Shown: positions 18,937 to 28,925, counted from the first letter of the stretch. The stretch: DNA of 64,000 bases from Vibrio sp. BS-M-Sm-2 (GCF_041504345.1 NZ_CP167895.1:1054001-1118000), one strand, 5' to 3'. Made by a program: numbers and translations. Notes: generated from the sequence alone by a model not told the origin.

Positions 18937-18984
18937 TTCTTATTCGCAATAATGTAATTTTATAAACTAAAACGGAATTAGAAA

Positions 18985-21021
18985 ATGAACATGAGATTGA
19001 ACTTGTCTCCTCTTGCTTTGGCAATTGGCGGAGCCTTAACGGCGGTGGCTGGTGTGTCAACTGCAGTGGCGGAAGAACAAGTCACTGTAGATGAAACAGT
19101 GCAAATTATTGGCCATCAATACGAAGGTTATGCAGAGCACATGCCTCAGTCAGGAACCAAAACGGATGTCGAGTGGTTAGATGTACCGCAAGCGGTATCT
19201 GTGGTTACAAAGACAGAAATGGAAGACCGTGGTGCGGTGCGTTTAGTGGATGCACTTGATGGTGTCGCAGGGGTGAACAATACTCTCGGTGAAGGTAGCC
19301 GAGACCAATTCGTGATTCGTGGTTTTGATTCGTTAAATGACATGTATCGTGATGGTATGCGTGATGATGGAACGTTGCAGTCGTATCGCAGTCTAGCCAA
19401 TATTGAGCGTGTTGAAGTGGTAAAAGGCCCAGCCGGTGCACTTTATGGCCGAGGTTCTGCGGGCGGTATCATCAACTTGGTAACGAAACGCGCTAACGGT
19501 GACAATTTCACCAACGTAAATGGCAGTGTAGGCAGCAACAGTCAGTTTGTGGGTCAAGTTGACAGCTCTATGGCGTTTTCAGATAAGGTTAATGGCCGTA
19601 TCAACGTGGAACATCGACAAGCGGACTCTTACGTCGATCATGTCGATTCCAATGATTTCTTTATTGCCCCAACCATTCGAGTGATGCCTTCTGATGGACA
19701 CATTATCGATCTCGATGTTGAATATTCTCACCAAGAACTGGTGCCATATCGTGGTGTTCCATCTAAAAATGGCAAACCTGTTGATGTCTCAGAGAGTACT
19801 TTCTACGGTGGCACCAACGATTATCAAGAGTCAGACAGTATTCGTGTGGGCGTTGACTATGAGTGGCGTTTGAACAGCGAATGGGCATGGACAAACCGCG
19901 CAGCGTATAACCATATCGAGCTTGAACAAAAAGGCACGCGTCAAGGCACGGTAACAGGGGATCAAGTATCTCAAACCGTGAACAACTTCGGTTATGATCC
20001 TCGTACCACGACAACACTACAGTCTGAGTTGGTTTGGGAAACGGACTCTAACCAAATGATGATTGGTGCCGATTACAACCAGATTAATATCGATCTCACT
20101 CTCGCAAGCGACAAAACCTTACCTTCGAAAGATATCTATAATCCTGTTGCAGGTCCAACACCTGATCCGGGTTTCAAACCTTTCCGTGATAACACGACAA
20201 CGACCACTGGCGTCTACATTCAAGACGTTTACACCTTTGGTGATCTTTCAGTGATCGGTAATGTGCGTTACGACTCGATGGAGCTTGAGCAGCAAAAAGC
20301 GGGCTCAGCAAAAGAGAACCTCGACGATAACAAAGTGAGCTACCGCGGTGGTTTGGTCTACCGAATCAACAACGATATGTCCGTGTACGCAAGCTTAGCT
20401 CGTTCATGGCAACTGCCTTACTCAGGTATCTACATCAACCCTAAATTAGCTGAATTCTTCCACACCGATCTAAAAGAAATTGGCGCAAAAGCTTACCTAT
20501 TAGATAACGCTTTGATGCTGAATGCAGCGATCTTCCAAATCGATCAAGAGCAACCAGAAACCAATACAGACGGAGACGTGGTCAACAAGATTGAAGCGCG
20601 TCACCAAGGTATTGAATTGGAAGCTCGCGGTCAGATAACAGAGCAATGGGACATTTCGGTTGGGTATAGCTATCTCGATGCGGAAGACAAAGAGACAGGC
20701 AAAAAGCCAAATGATGTGTCTGACCACCTGTTCTCACTTTGGAGTACTTACCAGCTAGACGACAACTGGCGTTTAGGTGGTGGTGTGAAATATGTTGGCG
20801 ACCGTTATGCGGGTAATGACGAAGCCGTTGCACTAGGCGATTACACCACAGTTGATCTGATGGCAGCGTACACCACGGGTCGTCACAAAGTCCAAGCGAA
20901 CGCTTACAACGTGTTGAACGAGGAATACATTCTGGGCGCAACCAACGGCACGTCTGGTACAAACCAGATTGGTTACGGTGCCCCTGCTGAATTCATGCTC
21001 AGCTACGGCTATCAGTTTTAA
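18985..21021 (+). CDS. psuA: TonB-dependent ferric-vibrioferrin receptor PsuA (PvuA1)
   Basis: A 678-residue outer-membrane receptor. Its signal peptide is about residues 1-29 (cleavage near AVA-EE). A TonB-box-like stretch EETVQIIG region precedes the plug (DVPQAVSVVTKTEMEDRGAVRLVDAL ... RGFDS), and a 22-strand barrel ends in the typical terminal aromatic YGYQF. In V. parahaemolyticus this gene is the first of psuA-pvuABCDE and was renamed pvuA1. It is divergent from pvsA with a shared Fur-type promoter. Confidence 0.9.
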   Translation: MNMRLNLSPLALAIGGALTAVAGVSTAVAEEQVTVDETVQIIGHQYEGYAEHMPQSGTKTDVEWLDVPQAVSVVTKTEMEDRGAVRLVDALDGVAGVNNTLGEGSRDQFVIRGFDSLNDMYRDGMRDDGTLQSYRSLANIERVEVVKGPAGALYGRGSAGGIINLVTKRANGDNFTNVNGSVGSNSQFVGQVDSSMAFSDKVNGRINVEHRQADSYVDHVDSNDFFIAPTIRVMPSDGHIIDLDVEYSHQELVPYRGVPSKNGKPVDVSESTFYGGTNDYQESDSIRVGVDYEWRLNSEWAWTNRAAYNHIELEQKGTRQGTVTGDQVSQTVNNFGYDPRTTTTLQSELVWETDSNQMMIGADYNQINIDLTLASDKTLPSKDIYNPVAGPTPDPGFKPFRDNTTTTTGVYIQDVYTFGDLSVIGNVRYDSMELEQQKAGSAKENLDDNKVSYRGGLVYRINNDMSVYASLARSWQLPYSGIYINPKLAEFFHTDLKEIGAKAYLLDNALMLNAAIFQIDQEQPETNTDGDVVNKIEARHQGIELEARGQITEQWDISVGYSYLDAEDKETGKKPNDVSDHLFSLWSTYQLDDNWRLGGGVKYVGDRYAGNDEAVALGDYTTVDLMAAYTTGRHKVQANAYNVLNEEYILGATNGTSGTNQIGYGAPAEFMLSYGYQF

Positions 21022-21131
21022 AAGCTAAGTATGTTCTGAGAGCTAGTTCAGTTCTAGGAGTTAGCTCATTTCTAAGAGCTATTTTAACTCTAAAAACGAT
21101 TGATTTGTTCGCTACGAATGAGTGAACAGTT

Positions 21132-21198
21132 GGCCTCATTTTGAGGCCGTTTAGCCCATAGGATCAAAGCGCCGATTCGTAAACACGGCCTTTGATCC
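21132..21198 (+). other. Two hairpins between psuA and pvuA
   Basis: GGCCTCA-TTT-TGAGGCC (21132-21148) is a tight stem with no T tract. GGATCAAAGCGCC (from 21161) pairs with GGCCTTTGATCC (to 21198) with one bulged base, forming a long stem just upstream of the pvuA ribosome site. They lie in a 202-bp space between two receptor genes and may set mRNA stability or differential expression. Confidence 0.5.
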
Positions 21199-21223
21199 TA
21201 ACTTGCCTATTTAGGAGATTTTC

Positions 21224-23353
21224 ATGCCTTACCAGAATTTGGATGGTAAACCCTGTACTCAATCACATCAAAAGTTGCGTCTAAGTGCCCTTGCAATGGC
21301 CATCGCTTCAGTGACTTCCATGGGCGCATTTGCCGCGTCAGATCCACAAACGACGACCATGGAAACGGTTGTCGTGACAGGTAGCTTGATCGGTAACTCA
21401 GAGCTAGAGGATGTGAAAGAGTATCCGGGAGCGCGTACCGTCCTAACTAACGAACAAATTAAAAAGACTGGCGCACTTTCGATTGATTCGGCCTTCCAAA
21501 GTGTACCGGGCATTAAGGTTCAAGACGAAACGGGTACGGGTGTATTGCCTAACATCTCGGTGCGTGGCTTGAAAGCGAGTCGCAGTGGTCATGCTCAATT
21601 TCTAATGGACGGTGTGCCACTGACTCTTGCGCCTTATGGTCATACCGGACAATCTATTTTCCCTGCGACTCTGTCGATGCTTGACCGCATTGATATCGTA
21701 CGTGGCGGCGCTGCTGTGCAATACGGGCCAAACAACGTGGGTGGTGTAATCAACTTGGTGACTAAGCCTATTCCACACGAGTGGCAAACGGAAATCAGTA
21801 ATCGTTTTACTGTCTTCGAGGATGGCGATACGCCACTGAATGATTTTTACCTGCGCACGGGTGGCTGGTTAACCGACACGCTTGCGCTTCAAGTCGAAGG
21901 TAATTTCCTAAAAGGTGAAAGTTTCCGTGAACATTCAGACACCGATGTCAAAAACTTCCAAGCGAAGTTGCAGTGGTTACTGAGTGATACTCAAGAGTTA
22001 CAAGCTTTCGTGCAGCGTTATGATGCAGATACGCAAATGCCAGGTGCTTTATCGCCAGAAGATTACAAGAATGATCGTACCCAATCGAAGCGACCATATG
22101 ATGAATACCAAGGTAAATCGACGCGTTGGAGCCTAAAGTATTTACATGATTTGAACATTGCCGATAGTGCAGAGCTAGAGATACTGACATTTGGTCACCG
22201 TTCTGAGCGCTTCTTCCAATGGGGCTTTAACAGCGCTGGCGGTCACTGGGCCGATCCGGCATTACCATCAACCGATATTCGCACTTCTCCACGTGAGTTT
22301 TCTGTTTATGGCGTTGAGCCTAAAATCGCGATGTATTTTGACGGTAATACCGTGACACAAAATGTCATTGTGGGTGCGCGCTACGTCAATGAAGATATCG
22401 ATTACAAGCTCACTCAAACATCAATTTCTAGTGGAGTAACAACAACGCCGCGCGATTGGCATTTGGATACCGACGCTTTCGCAGGCTATATCAGCAATGA
22501 AATTGGCTTGTTTAATGATGTATTAAAGGTGACTCCTGGTATTCGTTACGAATCAATAGACATGGCATTTAATGATTTGGGCAAAGCGGAGAATACCGAC
22601 AACAAAGTGACTGAGTGGTTGCCGGGCTTAACTGTGGCATACCATCTTACGGAGCAATGGGTTGGTTACACCAATGCGCAGAAATCTTTGCGTGCACCAC
22701 AAATTGCTTACATTCGAGGCAAGGGTGAAGAGGGCAGTGAGCTCGCATGGAACTACGAGTTGGGCGCTCGCTACAACCAAGATTCAACTAGCTTTAACGT
22801 CGCATTCTACCGCATTGATTTTGAAGATCAGCTGCAATGGCAAAGTGCTACTCAAACTTTCGACAACATTGGTAAAACCCTTCATCAAGGTGTTGAACTC
22901 TCTGGTCGTTATATTCCTCAAGCGATGCAAGCTCTGAGTTTGGGCGCTGGCTATAACTACTTAGATGCAACTTTAGAGGAAGAGGGCGCAAATAAAGGTA
23001 ACCAACTTCCATACACGTCTAAGCATCAATTTAGCTGGGATGCGACTTACGCGTTTAACAAGCTAGATACCACCTTGTCTGGTTACTACTTCAGTGAATC
23101 ATATTCTGACAATGCCAACACCAGTGCTGAGGATGCAACGGGTGCGACAGGTAAAGTACCGGCCTACATGGTATGGAACTTCAACCTAGGTTCGGATTTG
23201 TACAAAGATGAAAGCAGTAAGCTGCGCATGAACTTTGCGGTCAATAACCTGTTTGATGAGGACTATTACTTCCGCGGTATTGATACCAGCCCGGTTGGTC
23301 GTTATCCAGCACCGGGACGTTCTTACACTTTGGATCTGAATTATCAGTTCTAA
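21224..23353 (+). CDS. pvuA: TonB-dependent ferric-vibrioferrin receptor PvuA (PvuA2)
   Basis: A 709-residue TonB-dependent siderophore receptor. It has a signal peptide ending near GAFAASD (about residue 38), a TonB box METVVVTGS, a plug domain with VRGLKASRSG and RGGAAVQYGPNNVGGVINLVTK spanning the conserved plug end, and a barrel ending LDLNYQF. It is distinct in sequence from PsuA although adjacent, so the locus carries two receptors. The ribosome site TAGGAG precedes the ATG. Confidence 0.92.
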   Translation: MPYQNLDGKPCTQSHQKLRLSALAMAIASVTSMGAFAASDPQTTTMETVVVTGSLIGNSELEDVKEYPGARTVLTNEQIKKTGALSIDSAFQSVPGIKVQDETGTGVLPNISVRGLKASRSGHAQFLMDGVPLTLAPYGHTGQSIFPATLSMLDRIDIVRGGAAVQYGPNNVGGVINLVTKPIPHEWQTEISNRFTVFEDGDTPLNDFYLRTGGWLTDTLALQVEGNFLKGESFREHSDTDVKNFQAKLQWLLSDTQELQAFVQRYDADTQMPGALSPEDYKNDRTQSKRPYDEYQGKSTRWSLKYLHDLNIADSAELEILTFGHRSERFFQWGFNSAGGHWADPALPSTDIRTSPREFSVYGVEPKIAMYFDGNTVTQNVIVGARYVNEDIDYKLTQTSISSGVTTTPRDWHLDTDAFAGYISNEIGLFNDVLKVTPGIRYESIDMAFNDLGKAENTDNKVTEWLPGLTVAYHLTEQWVGYTNAQKSLRAPQIAYIRGKGEEGSELAWNYELGARYNQDSTSFNVAFYRIDFEDQLQWQSATQTFDNIGKTLHQGVELSGRYIPQAMQALSLGAGYNYLDATLEEEGANKGNQLPYTSKHQFSWDATYAFNKLDTTLSGYYFSESYSDNANTSAEDATGATGKVPAYMVWNFNLGSDLYKDESSKLRMNFAVNNLFDEDYYFRGIDTSPVGRYPAPGRSYTLDLNYQF

Positions 23354-23439
23354 TACGTAATTTATTGAAAGTAATAACGAATAAAAGTCGCCAATACTCT
23401 TGGCGGCTTTCACGGTTCTAGCGTTTAAGGAAAATAAAT

Positions 23440-24417
23440 ATGGAAAACAGCTCCCGACTCTTGTTTTCAAATCCACTGCTGCTGTCGAATGGACTGCTGT
23501 CATTCAATCGGCCTTTCTTATTCAGCAGGATAGCGATAACCTTAGCTTTGCTGATTTTAAGCTTGTTCTCATTCTCCAGTTCAGCACAAACAAGGGTCAT
23601 ACAAGACGAGCAGGGTCAGTTTGAGATAGCGACTACCCCGCAACGTATTGTGGTGTTGGAGTTTTCATTTGTAGATGCACTCGCTACGGTGGGTGTTTCT
23701 CCTGTTGGTGTTGCGGATGACAATGATGCTTCGCGAGTGATTCCGGCGGTACGAGAATTGGTTCAACCATGGGAATCGGTTGGCATGCGTTCTCAGCCAA
23801 GCCTAGAAGCCATTGCGGTATTAAAGCCTGACCTGATCATTGCAGATGCAGAGCGTCATCATACGGTCTACCAAGATCTACAACGCATCGCGCCAACTCT
23901 GCTCCTCAAAAGCCGTGGTGAGACTTATCAAGAAAATTTGGAGTCTGCGCTCAAGATTGGCATCGCTCTCGACAAGCAATCGTCAATGGAACAACGAATT
24001 CAACAACATCAACACGCCATGGCTGAATTTAAAAGTCATTTCTCGCTCAAACAAACTGTCCAATTCGCTGTCGTGTCGGATAAAGGTATGTGGTTACATA
24101 GCCCTGCATCTTACGCAGGGGGCGTGCTGACCACATTAGGCATTGCGAGCCCTATTGTGAAACCAACAGAGAAGGCATATTTACCAACCAGCTTTGAGTT
24201 GTTGTTGAAAACCAATCCGGATTGGTTGCTCCTTGGCGCTTATTCTCATCCTAATATTGTTGATGATTGGCAGAAAAATCCGTTATTCAATGTACTAACC
24301 TCTGCAAAAAGTCAGCAAGTTGTAGAAGTGTCACCAGCACTTTGGTCACTGAATCGAGGCATGTTAGCGGCAGAACAAATGGCGAAAAATCTTGAGCAGA
24401 TATTGGATCCATCATGA
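23440..24417 (+). CDS. pvuB: Periplasmic ferric-vibrioferrin binding protein PvuB
   Basis: A 325-residue FecB/FhuD-type siderophore-binding protein. A long N-terminal segment ends in a hydrophobic signal (ITLALLILSLFSFSSSAQT). The mature domain shows the class III binding-protein pattern TPQRIVVLEFSFVDAL and LKPDLIIAD. It delivers iron-siderophore to the PvuCDE importer. The stop overlaps the pvuC start (ATGA). An internal start nearer the signal cannot be excluded. Confidence 0.9.
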   Translation: MENSSRLLFSNPLLLSNGLLSFNRPFLFSRIAITLALLILSLFSFSSSAQTRVIQDEQGQFEIATTPQRIVVLEFSFVDALATVGVSPVGVADDNDASRVIPAVRELVQPWESVGMRSQPSLEAIAVLKPDLIIADAERHHTVYQDLQRIAPTLLLKSRGETYQENLESALKIGIALDKQSSMEQRIQQHQHAMAEFKSHFSLKQTVQFAVVSDKGMWLHSPASYAGGVLTTLGIASPIVKPTEKAYLPTSFELLLKTNPDWLLLGAYSHPNIVDDWQKNPLFNVLTSAKSQQVVEVSPALWSLNRGMLAAEQMAKNLEQILDPS

Positions 24418-25448
24418 GTACGATGTTGTTCTCTAAAAGTAAGCGATCTTGGCCAATACTGTCGTGGAGAGTCACGTTATTTACAGCATTAGTGTCGTGT
24501 TTGGCACTCTCTGGTTACGCGGCCTCTATGACCGGGTGGTCTAATTTCTCTCTAACATTGAGTGACTTAATTCATTACTGGTTTGCGTTTGATGAAAGCA
24601 ACATGACTCATCAAATATTGGCGACGCTAAGAGCACCAAGAGCCTACGCAGGGTTGTTTATTGGTGCGAGTTTGTCTGTCGCTGGGTTATTGATGCAAGG
24701 TTTGACGCGTAATCCACTCGCGTCTCCGTCGATTCTTGGTATTAACGCAGGCGCAGCCTGTTTTATGGCGTTAGCTGCAATAGGCATACCTGTGGTTAGT
24801 GATTTAAACCCAATCCTTAATGCGGTTCTTGGCGCGTTGCTAAGCGGCGGTGCCGTAATGCTTCTTGGTGGCTTTTTTTCTGCTCGATCTCATCCATTGC
24901 GTTTGGTTTTGGCGGGTATTGCCATTACTGCGTTGTTGATTGGATTGACCCGCGCGGCGCTGATCCTCGCTGACGATATGGCTTATAGCGTATTGCATTG
25001 GCTTACTGGCTCCTTGTCTAGTGTGGATGACGGGCAATGGCAACAACTTTGGCCGCCTGTTGTGATAGGTTTAGTGTTGGCAATGAGCCTCGCTCGCAAC
25101 CTCAATTTACTGGCACTTGGCGAAGAAGTTGCCGTGGGGTTGGGCAGTAACATCAGGCTTACTCGTCTGATTAGTGGGCTGACGATTGTGTTGCTTGCCG
25201 GATCAAGTGTCGCTATCGCAGGGCCAATTGGCTTTGTTGGTTTGTTAGTGCCTCATTTGGTTAGGCCTATGATAGGGCACAATTACCATCTACTCATTCC
25301 TATTTCCGCATTGGCTGGCGCAGCATTAGTCTCTTGGTCAGATGCATTATCACGATCGATTGCTTTTCCGACTGAAACGCCCGTCGGTGTTATTACGGCT
25401 TTGGTCGGGACGCCTTGTTTTATCTTGATTGCGACGAGGAGATCTTAA
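24414..25448 (+). CDS. pvuC: FecCD-family permease PvuC
   Basis: A 344-residue inner-membrane permease of the BtuC/FecCD family. The family stretches LRAPRAYAGLFIGASLSVAGLLMQ region, LGINAGAA and GPIGFVGLLVPHLVR are visible, and the last is the motif that contacts the ATPase. It partners with PvuD. Its stop codon shares one base with the pvuD start (TAATG). Confidence 0.92.
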   Translation: MSTMLFSKSKRSWPILSWRVTLFTALVSCLALSGYAASMTGWSNFSLTLSDLIHYWFAFDESNMTHQILATLRAPRAYAGLFIGASLSVAGLLMQGLTRNPLASPSILGINAGAACFMALAAIGIPVVSDLNPILNAVLGALLSGGAVMLLGGFFSARSHPLRLVLAGIAITALLIGLTRAALILADDMAYSVLHWLTGSLSSVDDGQWQQLWPPVVIGLVLAMSLARNLNLLALGEEVAVGLGSNIRLTRLISGLTIVLLAGSSVAIAGPIGFVGLLVPHLVRPMIGHNYHLLIPISALAGAALVSWSDALSRSIAFPTETPVGVITALVGTPCFILIATRRS

Positions 25449-26419
25449 TGCACCACCACACGAAGGTTTTTCTGTTATTTGGGCTGCTTGTTATTGTCGC
25501 ATCCGCAGGTTTGTTTGTCGGCGCAGCTTCGCTTTCTGTTTCTCAAGTGATCGAACATTTGGTCGCGTTTTCCAGTGACGATTTTGTTATCCATCAATAT
25601 CGGCTACCACGCATGTTACTCGCGATAAGTGTGGGAGCTGGATTAGGGCTTTCGGGCGTATTAGTACAAGGCGTGATACGTAATCCGTTAGCATCGCCTG
25701 ATCTTATGGGTATTAGCGCTGGGGCAGGCCTTGCTGCGACAGCGAGTTTAGTTTGGTTCCCTAATGCGCCAGTCAGTGTGCTTCCGCTGGTGGCGATGTT
25801 CGGTGGAATTTTCGCTGCTGGATTGATTGCACTGTTGGCATGGTGGTCAAGACCAACACCCGCCAAATTGGCGTTGATTGGTATTGCGGTGAGCGCATTC
25901 CTTGCCAGTTGTATAGATTTCCTACTTGTGACCAATCCTATCGAGATCAATACGGCCATGGTATGGCTAACAGGCAGTCTCTGGGGCAGAAATTGGCAAC
26001 AAGTTCCGTTTATTTGGAGTGCGTTACTCTTGTTATTGCCAATGGCATTATGGCTCGCTTGGCGATTAGATGTGATGGGACTTGGCGAGGAAAGTGCCAC
26101 TACATTGGGTACTAAACCGAAACAGATTCAGGCTCTCGCACTGTTGGCTGCTGTTTTGCTTGCCAGTGTTAGTGTTTCTGTTGCTGGAACGATCAGTTTT
26201 GTGGGTTTATTGGCACCTCATTTAGCACGTTTGTTGTTTGGGCATAATCATAAGTTGTTAATCCCAGCCTCTGCACTGGTGGGGGCGATTCTGGTTACCA
26301 GCGCTGATGGGTTAGCCAGAGGTCTACAACCACCCATTGAATTGCCAGCAGGCGTTCTCACGTCTGTGATTGGCGCGCCTTATTTCATCTTTCTTCTCTA
26401 TCGTTATCGAGGTTGGTAA
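25448..26419 (+). CDS. pvuD: FecCD-family permease PvuD
   Basis: The second permease subunit, 323 residues. It contains the RLPRMLLAISVGAGLGLSG region, LMGISAGAG and GTISFVGLLAPHLAR. The ATG at 25448 gives the start MHHHTKVFLL and sits in a stop/start TAATG with pvuC, preceded by GAGGAG. Earlier in-frame codons lie inside pvuC and are unlikely to be used. Confidence 0.92.
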   Translation: MHHHTKVFLLFGLLVIVASAGLFVGAASLSVSQVIEHLVAFSSDDFVIHQYRLPRMLLAISVGAGLGLSGVLVQGVIRNPLASPDLMGISAGAGLAATASLVWFPNAPVSVLPLVAMFGGIFAAGLIALLAWWSRPTPAKLALIGIAVSAFLASCIDFLLVTNPIEINTAMVWLTGSLWGRNWQQVPFIWSALLLLLPMALWLAWRLDVMGLGEESATTLGTKPKQIQALALLAAVLLASVSVSVAGTISFVGLLAPHLARLLFGHNHKLLIPASALVGAILVTSADGLARGLQPPIELPAGVLTSVIGAPYFIFLLYRYRGW

Positions 26420-26421
26420 CC

Positions 26422-27186
26422 ATGCTTAAAACGCAGAATCTTTCCGTCGCGTACGGCAAACAAACGATCATACCGAACCTTTCGGTTTCGATCCCTAAGG
26501 GTAAAATTACCGCCCTAATTGGACCCAACGGGTGTGGTAAATCCACCTTGTTAAAGACGTTAGTGAGAATCAACAAACCAGCGACAGGAGAGGTGTTGTT
26601 TGAAGACAAACCACTGTCGAGTTATGGCGATAAAGCGCTCGCTCGTTCGTTGTCACTTCTTCCGCAAATCTTGGTCAGTCCTGAGGGTATCACGGTAAGA
26701 AAATTGGTCGAATATGGCCGCTCGCCTTATGTCTCTCATTGGGGAAGGCTAGGACAGGACGATCAAAAGGTTGTCGAACAAGCTATGCGTGACACAGGTG
26801 TACTTGAGTTTGCTGATAAGCCGGTTGAGTCTTTGTCTGGTGGCCAGCGTCAAAGAGCATGGATTGCGATGGTGATAGCGCAAGACACAGATGTAGTGAT
26901 GTTGGATGAACCGACCACATATCTTGACATGTCTCATCAGGTGGAATTAATGAACCTGATGCAACAGATGAATGCCAAAGGAAAAACGGTGGTTGTTGTG
27001 TTGCATGACCTGAACCAAGCCAGTCGTTACTGCGACCATTTAGTGGTTTTGGATAAGGGATGCGTAATAGCAGAAGGCTCGCCTGATGAGGTGATGACCG
27101 AAACGATGCTCAGTAACGTCTTTGATCTTAAAGCGAGCGTGTTTCGTGACCCTATTTCAAATACGCCAATGTGTGTAGCGATTTAG
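26422..27186 (+). CDS. pvuE: ABC transporter ATPase PvuE
   Basis: A 254-residue ATPase that powers ferric-vibrioferrin import. Walker A is GPNGCGKST (residues 34-42), the signature is LSGGQRQR, Walker B is VVMLDEPT, and the switch histidine is in VLHDLNQA. I chose the ATG at 26422, two bases after the pvuD stop with GAGG in front, rather than a TTG at 26413. It is the last gene of the uptake operon. Confidence 0.93.
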   Translation: MLKTQNLSVAYGKQTIIPNLSVSIPKGKITALIGPNGCGKSTLLKTLVRINKPATGEVLFEDKPLSSYGDKALARSLSLLPQILVSPEGITVRKLVEYGRSPYVSHWGRLGQDDQKVVEQAMRDTGVLEFADKPVESLSGGQRQRAWIAMVIAQDTDVVMLDEPTTYLDMSHQVELMNLMQQMNAKGKTVVVVLHDLNQASRYCDHLVVLDKGCVIAEGSPDEVMTETMLSNVFDLKASVFRDPISNTPMCVAI

Positions 27187-27377
27187 GAGGTTATCAAACC
27201 ATTGGGAGTTGTAAGTCGGCAATTGGTATTTCGGTATTTTTCTGTGCATTAGGTATTATCTGGTTTTGTGTTCGTAAAAATAACCCTCACGAATCAGTCT
27301 CAGGTTGTGATTGAGATAGTATTTTGATACAAAACGCGCATAATCTCGCTATACCACATTTAAAGAAGAAATTACCT

Positions 27378-27764
27378 ATGACTAGCTTTCAATACTACTT
27401 TCACCAACTGCCTTGCTTCGACTGTAAAAAAACGACGGTAAGTACTGATCTTGGTTGGTTAACGCCTGCGATGAAAGAGGATGCTATCGCTCAGTTGACA
27501 GCAACTCTTGCACAACGTGAGGTTACGCCAGACCTTTCTGCAAACGTGGTTTGTACTAAAGACGAAGCTCGTGAGTACTTATTGCTGAACTTCTTCGGCT
27601 ATTCAGAAGAAGAGCTAGCAAGCGACATCGAAGCGGATGACGAAAAAGAAGTCGCGGATGAAATCGCAGAGCTACTGGAAGAAGGTAAAGACACAATCAC
27701 CTTCGAACATGAAATTGCGCTTCAGTGCTGTGCTGACTGTGATGTTGAAGAAGAGTCAAACTAA
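27378..27764 (+). CDS. Small acidic cysteine-containing protein, paralogue 2 (unknown function)
   Basis: A 128-residue paralogue of the protein at 8596-8982, with the CFDCKK pair conserved and the acidic tail retained. The seven residue differences seen by eye are mostly conservative. One changes Tyr to Cys near the C-terminus (LQCCADCD), adding a cysteine to the cluster. That both copies stay intact argues for a selected function. Confidence 0.75.
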   Translation: MTSFQYYFHQLPCFDCKKTTVSTDLGWLTPAMKEDAIAQLTATLAQREVTPDLSANVVCTKDEAREYLLLNFFGYSEEELASDIEADDEKEVADEIAELLEEGKDTITFEHEIALQCCADCDVEEESN

Positions 27765-27833
27765 GCATTTGTATTCGAGTGCTCGTATTGATGTAGATAT
27801 ATCCATTAATACAGTGTGATGTTTCAGATGATG

Positions 27834-27872
27834 AAAGGTGTTAGCGAATTGAAGTTCGCTAACGCCTTTTTT
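27834..27872. terminator. Bidirectional Rho-independent terminator
   Basis: AAAGGTGTTAGCGAA pairs with TTCGCTAACGCCTTT over a 6-base loop, followed by T residues. It lies between the convergent small gene and LysR paralogue 2, as in copy 1. The stem has changed at several paired positions relative to 9035-9074, and pairing is kept. Confidence 0.85.
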
Positions 27873-27884
27873 ATATCTAGGTCG

Positions 27885-28817
27885 TTAAGACTTTTGAGTT
27901 TCTATAATCCCTTGCTCGCTCAATTGAGAGAGGATCTCTGCGGTTTTCTCTCGGAATAAATCTCTTAGCAAGCGAACAGTTGGCGTGATGGATTGACGAC
28001 TTGGACACACTAACCACAGCTCGGTTGATGTTGGCTTGAACTCGGGCATAACTTTAACCACTTCGCCAGAAAGCAAATGACTCGACATATCTAAACAAGA
28101 CTTTATCGCCACGCCTTTCCCTGCGACACACCAACGTCTAACAAGGTCAGCATCGTTCGATGCACGATTCCCTTTCAGCTTCACTTTATGATCCTGCTTG
28201 CCATTGTTAAACACCCACTCGTCTTGCAACATATCATGCAGTTGATAAAGCAATCCATTGTGTTCAGCTAAGTCGTTCGGCTGGTTTGGTGTTCCCATCT
28301 CGGCTAAATATTCAGGGGCAGCGCACAATATTCTCGGCACATCGCAGATCTTGAAGCCATACATGTTGGCGTCAGTCGGAGAGCCGTAACGCAGCGCCAT
28401 ATCAACAGAATCACGATAAAAATCAATATTGCTGTCGCTAATGCTAGTGCGAAGTGTCGCCTTGGGATATTCAAGCAGAAACTCATCAAGCCAAGGTGTA
28501 ATGAGGTTTCTTCCTAGATCCGAAGAAAGCGCAATGCGGATTTCACCATCAAGAATACCAAGCTCTTCGCGCATGTTGAGCTTGGCTTGCTCCAATATTG
28601 TTAAGGCTTGTTCGCACTCAGGTAAATAACGTTCGCCTGCTGAAGAGAGCCGTAAATGGCGTGTTGTTCTTACAAACAGTTCAGCACCCAGTGCGGCTTC
28701 AACACGTTTGACGGCTGCACTTGCGGTGGCTGTGCGCATATCTAGGTTGGTAGCTGCAGCGGTGATGCTGCGAAACTCCGCTACCTTTAAAATGACCTGC
28801 AAGTCTTCAAGAAGCAT
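27885..28817 (-). CDS. LysR-family regulator, paralogue 2
   Basis: A 310-residue LysR protein nearly identical to the one at 9111-10043. The helix-turn-helix is unchanged by eye. Most differences lie in the effector domain (for example around residues 183-200) and the C-terminal tail. Identical reading heads predict that both paralogues bind the same operator, so the two modules should be cross-regulated. It is divergent from the OpuAC-like gene. Confidence 0.92.
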   Translation of the reverse strand: MLLEDLQVILKVAEFRSITAAATNLDMRTATASAAVKRVEAALGAELFVRTTRHLRLSSAGERYLPECEQALTILEQAKLNMREELGILDGEIRIALSSDLGRNLITPWLDEFLLEYPKATLRTSISDSNIDFYRDSVDMALRYGSPTDANMYGFKICDVPRILCAAPEYLAEMGTPNQPNDLAEHNGLLYQLHDMLQDEWVFNNGKQDHKVKLKGNRASNDADLVRRWCVAGKGVAIKSCLDMSSHLLSGEVVKVMPEFKPTSTELWLVCPSRQSITPTVRLLRDLFREKTAEILSQLSEQGIIETQKS

Positions 28818-28925
28818 ATTATCTACCTGTGTTTGATAATGTTCTAAACATTGTATTGAAATCTTTTCTAATCACAAAGCGGGTTAATCCAACTTTGCTC
28901 CTTCTAAGCTAATCTCATACGCTCA

